Below, piece by piece: positions 15,089 through 21,391 of a stretch of DNA of 26,865 bases. The DNA is from a virus. Made by a program: the position numbers and the translations under genes. The stretch covers positions 1-26,865 of IMG/VR virus record IMGVR_UViG_3300034375_007901, one strand, 5' to 3'. A model generated the notes under the pieces. That model was not told the DNA's origin, made no database searches, and worked only from the letters and a program-made list of their open reading frames with translations. The stretch's first letter is position 1. Each line of letters starts with the position of its first letter.

Positions 15089-15283
15089 ATGAAATCAAAA
15101 TTATTTAAACATTACGAAAGAGAATTTGAACAATCAGAATTTTCAGATAGACCTAATTTAAAAGAAGGATGGATTCAAAATAAAATGAAGAGAGACTTAG
15201 AAGATTATCTATGGGATGTCAGAAATAGAGATTTAGCTGAACAAGAAATAGAAAGACTAGAATCAAAAAAAGACATAAGCTAA
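15089..15283 (+). CDS. Small hypothetical protein (64 aa)
   Basis: A highly charged helical protein (LFKHYEREFEQSEFSDRPNL, KMKRDLEDYLWDVRNRDLAE). It is co-directional with the 45-residue ORF and 6 bp behind it, and is followed by a hairpin at 15337-15366. No family recognised. Confidence 0.6.
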   Translation: MKSKLFKHYEREFEQSEFSDRPNLKEGWIQNKMKRDLEDYLWDVRNRDLAEQEIERLESKKDIS

Positions 15284-15336
15284 TATTTATAAATGATAAT
15301 TATTTATCTGCCAATAAATATTTATTTTCCTTATTC

Positions 15337-15370
15337 AAGAAAAGGGGTCATAGTATCCCTTTTCTTTTAA
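15337..15370 (+). terminator. Terminator-like hairpin
   Basis: AAGAAAAGGG (15337-15346) pairs perfectly with CCCTTTTCTT (15357-15366) around a 10-base loop, followed only by TTAA. The short T tail makes it a weak terminator or partial attenuator separating two small early genes from those starting at 15384. Confidence 0.6.
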
Positions 15371-15383
15371 CCTTACTTAATAT

Positions 15384-15569
15384 ATGATTTGTTTAATAAA
15401 ATTTGGAAACATAGTAGAGGGATTAATCAATGTAATTACATTAGGTTGGGGAAAAGATTTAGCTATGTGGATAGCAAATAAATTAGGATACGCAGATTGC
15501 GGGTGCGAAAGACGTCGTGTGTATTTAAATAAGTTATTTGGTTGTAAAGAAAAAGGGATATCATTATGA
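15384..15569 (+). CDS. Small phage protein with CGC motif (61 aa)
   Basis: An amphipathic/hydrophobic N-terminal half (FGNIVEGLINVITLGWGKDL) is followed by DCGCERRRVYLNKLFGC. I associate the C-G-C-x-x-R-R-x-x-L-N-K-L-F motif with small proteins encoded near the terminase genes of many Bacteroidetes phages; its role is unknown. The stop overlaps the start of the next gene by 4 bp, so translation is coupled. Membrane association is possible but the hydrophobic part is short. Confidence 0.68.
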   Translation: MICLIKFGNIVEGLINVITLGWGKDLAMWIANKLGYADCGCERRRVYLNKLFGCKEKGISL

Positions 15570-15799
15570 GTTCAGAAAAGTATTTACCTCTTACTGAAGA
15601 GGAATTTAAAAGATTAGAAGGAGAATTAAATTTAATAAAAGCTTTCCTACCAGAAGGACAGATGCATTTTATTTGGTTGATGTATAACAAAATCAGAAAT
15701 AAAACAGAAACACAGCCGTGTTCTTGTAAAAGTTCTGCTAAGTTATGGGCACAAGCAGTTAATGCATTACGTGATTTTGTGAAGGAAAGAAGTGAATAA
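15566..15799 (+). CDS. Small phage protein with CSCKSS motif (77 aa)
   Basis: A helical protein (LPLTEEEFKRLEGELNLIKA) with a central PCSCKSSAKLWAQAVNALRD motif. This Cys-x-Cys pattern also belongs to the set of small proteins I associate with Bacteroidetes phages. It overlaps both neighbours: 4 bp with the CGC-motif protein and 8 bp with the sigma-like gene. The three genes form a translationally coupled group. Confidence 0.68.
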   Translation: MSSEKYLPLTEEEFKRLEGELNLIKAFLPEGQMHFIWLMYNKIRNKTETQPCSCKSSAKLWAQAVNALRDFVKERSE

Positions 15800-16334
15800 A
15801 GAAACTAAAAAAAGATTAGATGTACTATACAGAAAACATCATCAATGGTTATTTTCTGTTGCATTCAAAGCTAGCAAAGATATGATAATATCTGAGGAGT
15901 TAGTTCAGGAATTGTACCTCTATCTTTTAGAAAGAAATGATGAAGCTCTCTACTTTAAAGATAGTTACAATCTACAATATTGTAGAGCGTTTATCATCAG
16001 TAGATTCTACAATCTTAAAAAAGTAGATAATAGATGGTTACCTTTATTTTCAGATTGGGATAGTGAAGATATACCATATGATGAAGAATGGGATAATAAA
16101 TTGGAAAAATCATATAAAGAAGTTTTAGATGAATTATCTCAAATGAAGAAAAAGAAAGGTTGGTCATCAGCAATGTTGTTTGAATTATATTGGTTTTCAG
16201 ATAAAACATTTGATGAATTGAGTAAAGAAATAGGCATATCTAAGAGCACAGCGTTCTTAAATGTAAAGAAAATAAAAACATTATTAAAAGAAAAATTAGA
16301 TAATCCATTTAATAAGGAAAAAAATGAAGAATAA
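15792..16334 (+). CDS. RNA polymerase sigma-70-like factor (180 aa)
   Basis: Residues about 10-50 (LYRKHHQWLFSVAFKASKDM, ISEELVQELYLYLLER) look like region 2.1/2.2 of an ECF-type sigma factor. Residues about 138-165 (KTFDELSKEIGISKSTAFLN) form the region 4 helix-turn-helix that reads the upstream promoter element. The start is GTG at 15792, inside the preceding gene. Similar proteins occur in this position in Bacteroidetes phages, and a role in late transcription or small-terminase-like DNA binding are both possible. Region 2.4 is not clear, so promoter recognition may be degenerate. If active, it may read promoters other than the host-like pair at 13.7 and 14.9 kb. Confidence 0.6.
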   Translation: MNKETKKRLDVLYRKHHQWLFSVAFKASKDMIISEELVQELYLYLLERNDEALYFKDSYNLQYCRAFIISRFYNLKKVDNRWLPLFSDWDSEDIPYDEEWDNKLEKSYKEVLDELSQMKKKKGWSSAMLFELYWFSDKTFDELSKEIGISKSTAFLNVKKIKTLLKEKLDNPFNKEKNEE

Positions 16335-16494
16335 AGAATTAGAGCAGATAAGAAAGAAAAATAGTAAAAAATTAGAACAACTTCTAACTAATCCAAAACG
16401 GGTAGAAAGAGCAGCTAAGAAAATGTATCCTAAGAATTGGAAAGTTATATTCTCAGGAGAAAGACATCCCTTAAATCAAAGTAGAGATAAATAA
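16324..16494 (+). CDS. Small basic protein (56 aa)
   Basis: ATG 16324 overlaps the sigma-like gene by 11 bp and TAA 16492-16494 precedes the next ATG by 1 bp, so packing supports coding. The product is lysine-rich and helical (LEQIRKKNSKKLEQLLTNPK) with AAKKMYPKNWKVIFSGERHP. That segment is similar in pattern to VLGRKYYGDNWLATLWGNHP of the protein at 17343-17777. A nucleic-acid-binding role is plausible. Confidence 0.6.
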   Translation: MKNKELEQIRKKNSKKLEQLLTNPKRVERAAKKMYPKNWKVIFSGERHPLNQSRDK

Positions 16495-16495
16495 T

Positions 16496-16765
16496 ATGGA
16501 AGCAAAATTAAAAGAAAACTTTAGAAGTTTAATGAAAAAAGGCAAAGAAGGTGTATGGTCATACATTGAAGAAGCCGAAACTTTGGGTGCAAAGATTGAC
16601 AACCCAAATGAATATGATGGATATGTAGCAGATATCTTAATTAAGGTAAGAGAAGAGAAAAGATTTGATTTCTCACAATATAAAGAAGTGAGAAGGTTCA
16701 TTATAGAACATCAAAGATTAAACTCAGTAAAACCGCAAGAAGATAACGATTTTATAGTATTATAA
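16496..16765 (+). CDS. Hypothetical protein (89 aa)
   Basis: A mixed-charge helical protein (LKENFRSLMKKGKEGVWSYI, NEYDGYVADILIKVREEKRF). It starts 1 bp after the small basic protein and ends 12 bp before the HNH gene. No family recognised. Its place between sigma-like and homing-endonuclease genes says little about its job. Confidence 0.62.
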   Translation: MEAKLKENFRSLMKKGKEGVWSYIEEAETLGAKIDNPNEYDGYVADILIKVREEKRFDFSQYKEVRRFIIEHQRLNSVKPQEDNDFIVL

Positions 16766-16777
16766 ATTAAAATAAAA

Positions 16778-17371
16778 ATGGAAAATAAAGAAGAATGGAA
16801 AAGAGTAGATATTAAAACTCAGTTTGGTAACACATTAGACTTTTTAGTATCTAACACTGGTAGAGTAAAATACCCACAAAGAGAAGTATTGACAAGATGG
16901 GGAAATTATCGAAAAACAAAAGAAAGAGAAGCTAAGTATTCATTAGCTAATACTGGTTATCCTAGATGTTCAGCTGGTCTTGTACATAGAATTGTTGCAC
17001 AAGTTTGGTTGGACACGCCTGAAGGATGGGAAGATACTAAGAGTTGGGTAGTGAATCACAAAGATGGTAATAAAAAGAATAATCATTATACAAATTTAGA
17101 ATGGGTTTCTCATAAAGAAAATTGTAAACATTATTTTGATTCAGATAAATCAATAGAAGATGGTAAGTCTCAGCCCGTAGAAGTTTGGCATAAAAATGGA
17201 GAATGGGTAGGAGTATTCCCACAATATCGCAAAGTAGGAGAAGCTTTAGGTATTTTACCACAATCAATATACTCACAATTATCAGGAAAAACAAAATCAA
17301 CAGGCGGATATATTATAAAAAGGATTACACTAAAAGAATATCATGCCAAAAAAGATAAAAAGAGATTATAG
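16778..17371 (+). CDS. HNH homing endonuclease with NUMOD4 and NUMOD1-like domains (197 aa)
   Basis: Residues 6-35 match NUMOD4 (EEWKRVDIKTQFGNTLDFLV, SNTGRVKY). The HNH nuclease follows: VHRIVAQVWL (residues 69-78), then VVNHKDGNKKNNHYTNLEWV (91-110) with the catalytic His94 and Asn residues. A NUMOD1-like helix-turn-helix closes the protein (PVEVWHKNGEWVGVFPQYRK, STGGYIIKRI). It is a complete selfish endonuclease. Its 3' end overlaps the next gene by 29 bp, and the next gene also carries a NUMOD1-like tail, which suggests linked invasion. Confidence 0.9.
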   Translation: MENKEEWKRVDIKTQFGNTLDFLVSNTGRVKYPQREVLTRWGNYRKTKEREAKYSLANTGYPRCSAGLVHRIVAQVWLDTPEGWEDTKSWVVNHKDGNKKNNHYTNLEWVSHKENCKHYFDSDKSIEDGKSQPVEVWHKNGEWVGVFPQYRKVGEALGILPQSIYSQLSGKTKSTGGYIIKRITLKEYHAKKDKKRL

Positions 17372-17777
17372 CTACGAAGATTACTTAGAAATCAAAAAAG
17401 AAACCAAACGAAAGTTAGATAAGATATTCGCTATGGAGAATTATCAAGAGGTTTTAGGTAGGAAGTACTATGGTGATAATTGGTTAGCTACTTTATGGGG
17501 AAATCATCCTGCAAGAGCTGAGAGGCATAAAGAGAATACTCAAAAAGCACTTCGAAGAATGAAAGGAGAATTTGTTCCTTATAGAAAAACACAAAAAGAA
17601 TTAGCATGTATTCAATTTGATTTAGAAGGAAATAAAATAAAAGAATGGGAAAGTGTAAATCAGGTAATAGAAGAATTAGGATGGAAAGAATCAGCAGCAT
17701 CTCAAATATTAAGATGTTGTAAAGGAGAACATTTAACAGCTTATAATTTTAAATGGGAATTTAAAGAAGATGAATAA
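17343..17777 (+). CDS. NUMOD1-bearing protein, possible homing endonuclease remnant (144 aa)
   Basis: The C-terminal 55 residues form a NUMOD1-like module (CIQFDLEGNKIKEWESVNQV, KESAASQILRCCKGEHLTAY, NFKWEF) like those of the GIY-YIG and HNH genes in this window. The N-terminal 85 residues are basic and helical (YLEIKKETKRKLDKIFAMEN and RKYYGDNWLATLWGNHPARA) and show no HNH, GIY-YIG or LAGLIDADG motif. Either the nuclease domain has been lost or an unrecognised one is present. Overlaps on both sides (29 bp and 8 bp) show it is packed like a native gene. Confidence 0.68.
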   Translation: MPKKIKRDYSYEDYLEIKKETKRKLDKIFAMENYQEVLGRKYYGDNWLATLWGNHPARAERHKENTQKALRRMKGEFVPYRKTQKELACIQFDLEGNKIKEWESVNQVIEELGWKESAASQILRCCKGEHLTAYNFKWEFKEDE

Positions 17778-18267
17778 GATACAAGTATATGGAATGCAGA
17801 GAAGTGGTACAAACTTCTTAGAATGGACATTAAGAAACAACTTTGTAGATTTAGAATATGATGGTTCACTACATTCAATTGGAAATGTGAAAGGAGATAT
17901 GAGATTTGGTATTCAACAATCCCTAAAGCATTGTTTACCTAATTTGGAAAACGGAAAAGCTCTAATCATAATGAGAGATTACGAAGAATGGAACAACTCA
18001 GTAAGAAAAAACTTTAGTGGTTGTACCTATACACTTAAAGATTACAATTACTATTATCAAACACCTCTTAGAGAAAATTGGCATCAAGACGATTATATCT
18101 TAGTAAATCACAAATGGGCTATACAAAATTATTATACACTTCTAATAGCAATTCAGGGTAGGTTTGGAGTTCGTATCAAAGAAGATTGGAAACAGCCAAT
18201 GAAGCGCTTGCATTGGGATGGTGGTAAAACGCTAACGAATATAGATTTCAACTTGAATGTTAAATAG
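17770..18267 (+). CDS. Sulfotransferase-like P-loop protein (165 aa)
   Basis: The N-terminus IQVYGMQRSGTNFLEWTLRN (residues 4-23) has the G-x-x-R-S-G-T-(T/N) loop with which sulfotransferases bind the 5'-phosphosulfate of PAPS. ALIIMRDYEEWNNSVRKNF near residue 65-83 matches the second signature (R-D-x-x-E-W-x-x-S) that binds the 3'-phosphate. It is shorter than cellular sulfotransferases (165 residues), so it would be a minimal domain. In phages such enzymes could sulfate sugars on the virion or host surface. Another Walker-like fold is the alternative. It is placed just before the terminase genes. Confidence 0.6.
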   Translation: MNKIQVYGMQRSGTNFLEWTLRNNFVDLEYDGSLHSIGNVKGDMRFGIQQSLKHCLPNLENGKALIIMRDYEEWNNSVRKNFSGCTYTLKDYNYYYQTPLRENWHQDDYILVNHKWAIQNYYTLLIAIQGRFGVRIKEDWKQPMKRLHWDGGKTLTNIDFNLNVK

Positions 18268-18290
18268 TTAGTTAAATACTACAATTTACT

Positions 18291-18614
18291 ATGGGATTTA
18301 AAAAAGGAAAAGATTGGAACGGAAATAAATTTGGGAGACCTAGAGGCTCTCAGAATAGAAGTACTGAGATGATGAAAGTCAATGTTGCTCGTGCTGCTAA
18401 TTTCGGATTAGATACCATCAAAGAAGATTATGAAAGATTGAGAGAAGAGGACCCTAAAGGTGCTCTTAATCTTTTAATGAAACTTTTAGAATTCAATTTA
18501 CCAAAATTAAAATCGGTAGATATGGATGTAAAAGCTGAAGTAAATAACAAAGTAGAAAAGATAACAGTAGAAATAAAACAAAGAGATGACAACAAAGAAA
18601 ACAACGAAGAGTAA
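18291..18614 (+). CDS. Terminase small subunit-like, DUF5681-type N-terminus (107 aa)
   Basis: It opens with GFKKGKDWNGNKFGRPRGSQ NR, the W-x-G-N-x-x-G-R-P-x-G-S pattern of the DUF5681 domain of phage small-terminase-like proteins. A helical segment (DTIKEDYERLREEDPKGALN) and a lysine/glutamate-rich tail follow. Small terminases bind the packaging site and load the large subunit, and the position two genes upstream of the large subunit agrees. At 107 residues it is a compact member. Confidence 0.7.
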   Translation: MGFKKGKDWNGNKFGRPRGSQNRSTEMMKVNVARAANFGLDTIKEDYERLREEDPKGALNLLMKLLEFNLPKLKSVDMDVKAEVNNKVEKITVEIKQRDDNKENNEE

Positions 18615-19041
18615 AAAGCTAGGCTTAATCTTCGGACATAAATTAGGTGATATGTCTCATGCAGTTAATAAAATGGAAACATTAGGATATGAGCCCGTTT
18701 TAGTTACATGGGACAGATATAAAGATAATTTTAGTGAGTTAGATTATACTATATGGACACAACCCACACCATTACATCAGGGAATGGATTGTATGAACTT
18801 ATTTTTAAAATCTAAGGATTTAGCCCTTACTCAACTAAAAAGAAAATCTATTGGAGCAGTAGCTAACTGCCACACTATTCCAACTCTTTGGGATTGGGAT
18901 TTAACTAACAAAGAGTGGGAAACGCTTTTTGATTTCGAACTACATAAGGATTATGTAGATGATGTAATCCAAAGAAGATATAAAGAATTATATGGAACTA
19001 AAGATTCAGACGAGCAAGACGTTTTTGGACTTGCTGAATGA
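18586..19041 (+). CDS. Hypothetical protein between the terminase subunits (151 aa)
   Basis: A basic N-terminus (TKKTTKSKK) is followed by LGLIFGHKLGDMSHAVNKME, TLGYEPVLVTWDRYKDNF and LHQGMDCMNLFLKS, with an aromatic C-terminal helical part (LWDWDLTNKEWETLF). The hydrophobic-G-x-x-G start hints at an alpha/beta Rossmann-like unit, but no family is recognised. It overlaps the small subunit by 29 bp and the large subunit by 50 bp, so all three are translated together. It might be a packaging accessory protein or a moron. Confidence 0.6.
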   Translation: MTTKKTTKSKKLGLIFGHKLGDMSHAVNKMETLGYEPVLVTWDRYKDNFSELDYTIWTQPTPLHQGMDCMNLFLKSKDLALTQLKRKSIGAVANCHTIPTLWDWDLTNKEWETLFDFELHKDYVDDVIQRRYKELYGTKDSDEQDVFGLAE

Positions 19042-20173
19042 AGATAGAATAGCTATCTTACAGGGTGGTACTCGTAGTGGTAAATCCTATTCAGCAATCC
19101 AATACCTTATAACTAAAGCATTAGAGAACCCTGGCGTTCTTATTTCGGTTGTAAGGAAGTCATTCCCATCCCTTCGTATATCTGCGATGAGAGACTTTAA
19201 AACAATCCTTAAAGAATGGGAGATTTGGGATGAGGAGAATTGGTATGCTTCTGAAAACTCTTATACCTTTGATAATGGTTCATCTATTGAATTCTTATCA
19301 GTACAAGATTCGGAAAGAAGGAAGGGCACCAAGCGCAATTACTTGTTCATTGATGAAGCAAATGAATTGAACTATGAAGATTACTTCCAGCTCTCTATTC
19401 GTACAACGGATAAGATTATTATTGCATATAACCCATCGTTCGCTACAAACCATTGGATATTCCAACAAGTACTCACACACCCAGACGCTACTAGATACAT
19501 TACAACCTATAAAGATAATCCATTCTTAGATGATACATTAGTAACTGAGATTGAAAGATTAGAGAAAACCTCACCATCTTATTGGAAAGTTTATGGATTG
19601 GGATTAGAGGGTGTAGTAGAAGGTCTAATCTTTGATAATGTAGAAGTAGTAGATTATATACCTGAAGAATCAGAATTAATGGGATATGGTATTGACTTTG
19701 GATATACGAATGACCCAACAGCTTTAGTAGCACTTTGGAAAACACCAGAAGGCATTCTATTTGATGAGATTTGTTATATGAAAGGATTACTATCCAATCA
19801 GATAGCAAACTTTATTAGAGCCGCTTATAATCAATTTGGTAAAAAAGAAGTAATCGCTGACTCATCAGACCCAAGACTTATAGAAGAGATATTCAGAAAT
19901 GGAATCAACATCAAACCAGCGGTAAAAGGACCTGATTCAATCTTAGCTGGTATAGATACAATGAAACAACACAAAATATTCATCACTAAGAAATCAGATA
20001 ATATAATTGATGAATTTTACTCTTATACATTTAAGAAAGATAAAAATGAAGAATTTTTAAATGAGCCCGTAGATACAAACAATCACGCAATTGATGCTTG
20101 TAGATATATCGCTACATTTAAACTAAGTAATAAAAGAAAGAGCTTTGGCTCATACACAATTTCAATTAGATAA
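18992..20173 (+). CDS. terL: Terminase large subunit (393 aa)
   Basis: The ATPase and nuclease of DNA packaging. Walker A is QGGTRSGKS (residues 24-32), Walker B is YLFIDEANE (117-125), and coupling motif IIIAYNPS is at 142-149. The RNase H-like nuclease has YGIDFGYTNDPTA (Asp235), VIADSSDPRL (Asp290) and NHAIDACRY (Asp368). All motifs are present and correctly ordered, so the protein is complete at 393 residues, a compact Terminase_3-like size. The start at 18992 lies inside the preceding gene; the next in-frame ATG would remove Walker A. The portal partner is encoded on the other strand at 10499-11740. Confidence 0.93.
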   Translation: MELKIQTSKTFLDLLNEDRIAILQGGTRSGKSYSAIQYLITKALENPGVLISVVRKSFPSLRISAMRDFKTILKEWEIWDEENWYASENSYTFDNGSSIEFLSVQDSERRKGTKRNYLFIDEANELNYEDYFQLSIRTTDKIIIAYNPSFATNHWIFQQVLTHPDATRYITTYKDNPFLDDTLVTEIERLEKTSPSYWKVYGLGLEGVVEGLIFDNVEVVDYIPEESELMGYGIDFGYTNDPTALVALWKTPEGILFDEICYMKGLLSNQIANFIRAAYNQFGKKEVIADSSDPRLIEEIFRNGINIKPAVKGPDSILAGIDTMKQHKIFITKKSDNIIDEFYSYTFKKDKNEEFLNEPVDTNNHAIDACRYIATFKLSNKRKSFGSYTISIR

Positions 20174-20174
20174 T

Positions 20175-20441
20175 ATGGCAACAATACACGGAAAACCTGA
20201 TGATACACCTAAAGAAATGAATGTTGAAGATTTAACAAAAGAACAAATCTTACAACTAGCTCAATGGGCTAACATTTTGAATGAGGAAAATAAAAACCTT
20301 AAAGGGTATATCGTTCAACTACAAGCTCAATTAAAAACAGCAAGAGGTGATAGAGCAGTAGCTCAACATCATTTAGCTCAACACCAAGCTAATGTAATAA
20401 TGACAGAAACACATATAACCACACCATTTGATAATGAGTAA
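20175..20441 (+). CDS. Small coiled-coil protein (88 aa)
   Basis: ATG 20175 follows the terminase stop by one base and gives MATIHGKPDD; an in-frame ATG at 20145 lies inside terminase and is less likely. A coiled coil follows (LTKEQILQLAQWANILNEEN, KNLKGYIVQLQAQLKTARGD), with a His/Gln-rich tail (QHHLAQHQANV). Small coiled-coil proteins often sit beside terminase, but no role can be named. It ends 5 bp before the long inverted repeat around the tRNA-like gene. Confidence 0.68.
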   Translation: MATIHGKPDDTPKEMNVEDLTKEQILQLAQWANILNEENKNLKGYIVQLQAQLKTARGDRAVAQHHLAQHQANVIMTETHITTPFDNE

Positions 20442-20445
20442 GAAA

Positions 20446-20556
20446 ATAAATTTCGCGGTCCTGTAGCTCAGATGGCTTAGAGCATTTCGATGTAGGGTTT
20501 TAACCCGAACTCTGATTGCGCGTGGGTTCGAGTCCCATCAGGACCGCGAAATTTAT
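20446..20556. repeat. 18-bp perfect inverted repeat closing the tRNA-like gene
   Basis: ATAAATTTCGCGGTCCTG (20446-20463) is the exact reverse complement of 20539-20556. Seven of these pairs are the tRNA acceptor stem and 11 extend into leader and trailer. In RNA this gives an uninterrupted 18-bp helix; in DNA it could extrude as a cruciform. Confidence 0.9.
20457..20546 (+). tRNA. tRNA-like gene with expanded anticodon region, isotype unclear
   Basis: Acceptor GGTCCTG/CAGGACC (20457-20463 and 20539-20545), D-arm GCTC/GAGC (20466-20483) and T-arm GTGGG-TTCGAGT-CCCAT (20522-20538) are all canonical, with no encoded CCA. The space between D- and T-arms is 38 nt, where a class I tRNA has 23. No ordinary 5-bp stem with a 7-nt loop forms. 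TTCG/CGAA (20486-20489 with 20506-20509) closes a 16-nt loop that could present GTA (Tyr) at 20492-20494. GGG/CCC around TTTTAA (20495-20506) could present TTT (Lys) or TTA instead. It may be a short-intron or class II variant, a decaying tRNA or a tRNA mimic. It lies between the coiled-coil gene and the chaperone-like gene. Confidence 0.6.
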
Positions 20557-20569
20557 AAAATAGTAAACT

Positions 20570-21244
20570 ATGAGTAAGAAAGTAAATTTAGAAATAAGTG
20601 TTCCGCAGAATTGGAAAGCAGTAACTCTAAGAAAGTATTTAGAATTACTAAAAGATATGGAAGTGTACAAAGATACACCAGAAGCAGTAGATGCGGCTCT
20701 ATTCCATCATCTATGTGGAGTTGATGTAAGATACCTAAGTAAGTTGGATATATCTATATATACGGATATACGAACTCAACTACATAAACTTATGTCTGTT
20801 GAAGATTTGCCATTGGTTCGCAGATTTCATTTAGATGGAATAGAATGGGGATTCGAACCTAATCTTTCTGAAATGAGTTATGGCGCTTATGTAGATATAC
20901 AAAAATACGAAGAGGTAAAGATAGATAAGAATTGGGCAGAAATAATGTCTATCTTATATAGGCCTGTTACAAATAGAATAGGTGAGTTATACGAAATCAA
21001 ACCTTACAGCGGTAAAATAGATAAAGAGAAGTTTTTAGATGTAAGTATGGATGTGCATTTTGGAGCCATGTTTTTTTTTCTCAATACCTTAACGGACTTG
21101 TTGAAAGATATCCAGAGCTCTTTGAGTCAGAAACTCCAGAAGCAGGTGCTCAAGTCCAATACAACTTTCACAAAAAATGGAGCGGATACTCAGCAATTTA
21201 TCAATTATCTAAAGGGAATATCCTCACCTTCGATGAAGTTTTAG
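20570..21244 (+). CDS. Tail assembly chaperone-like protein, frame-0 product (224 aa)
   Basis: It begins SKKVNLEISVPQNWKAVTLR and continues RYLSKLDISIYTDIRTQLHK, WAEIMSILYRPVTNRIGELY and FLDVSMDVHFGAMFFFLNTL. The FFFLNTLTDLL region coincides with a run of nine T at 21071-21079. Beyond it frame 0 continues for 54 codons to 21244 (INYLKGISSPSMKF), while the -1 frame is open to 21348 with protein-like sequence. Two overlapping products from one start is the hallmark of siphovirus tail chaperones (lambda G/GT type), although the tape measure gene here is elsewhere. I recall both tails as conserved in related phages, which supports both being real. Confidence 0.65.
   Translation: MSKKVNLEISVPQNWKAVTLRKYLELLKDMEVYKDTPEAVDAALFHHLCGVDVRYLSKLDISIYTDIRTQLHKLMSVEDLPLVRRFHLDGIEWGFEPNLSEMSYGAYVDIQKYEEVKIDKNWAEIMSILYRPVTNRIGELYEIKPYSGKIDKEKFLDVSMDVHFGAMFFFLNTLTDLLKDIQSSLSQKLQKQVLKSNTTFTKNGADTQQFINYLKGISSPSMKF
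21071..21079 (+). promoter_or_regulatory. Predicted -1 ribosomal frameshift site (nine T)
   Basis: Frame 0 reads ATG-TTT-TTT-TTT-CTC. U-UUU-UUU is a classical slippery heptamer on which both tRNAs re-pair after a -1 step, giving TTT-TCT-CAA-TAC. Only a weak GAGT/ACTC hairpin is visible about 45 bp downstream. Polymerase slippage in the T run is an alternative mechanism. Confidence 0.6.
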
Positions 21245-21348
21245 CTCTAGCACTGGAAAAATGTTTATTATTTTTAGCTTTTGAAAGTGATAAACAACGA
21301 ATGGAAAATATGATACATAAAGAAGTGATGAAGAAATACCAAAAGTAG
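21079..21348 (+). CDS. -1 frame extension of the chaperone-like gene (89 codons, fusion of 259 aa)
   Basis: After the T run the -1 frame is open to TAG 21346-21348. It encodes SQYLNGLVERYPELFESETP, QYNFHKKWSGYSAIYQLSKG, NILTFDEVLALALEKCLLFL and AFESDKQRMENMI. This has normal amino-acid composition, a W-x-x-x-Y-x-L-x-x-G pattern and no ATG that would let it start alone near its beginning. Fused to residues 1-170 of the gene it gives a 259-residue product. It fills the otherwise empty 147 bp before the next gene. An indel in the assembled sequence would look the same, but that would leave the frame-0 tail unexplained. Confidence 0.62.
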   Translation, partial: SQYLNGLVERYPELFESETPEAGAQVQYNFHKKWSGYSAIYQLSKGNILTFDEVLALALEKCLLFLAFESDKQRMENMIHKEVMKKYQK

Positions 21349-21391
21349 TTCTCATACAATTCTTAGATTGTTTGTTAAATATAAAAACATT

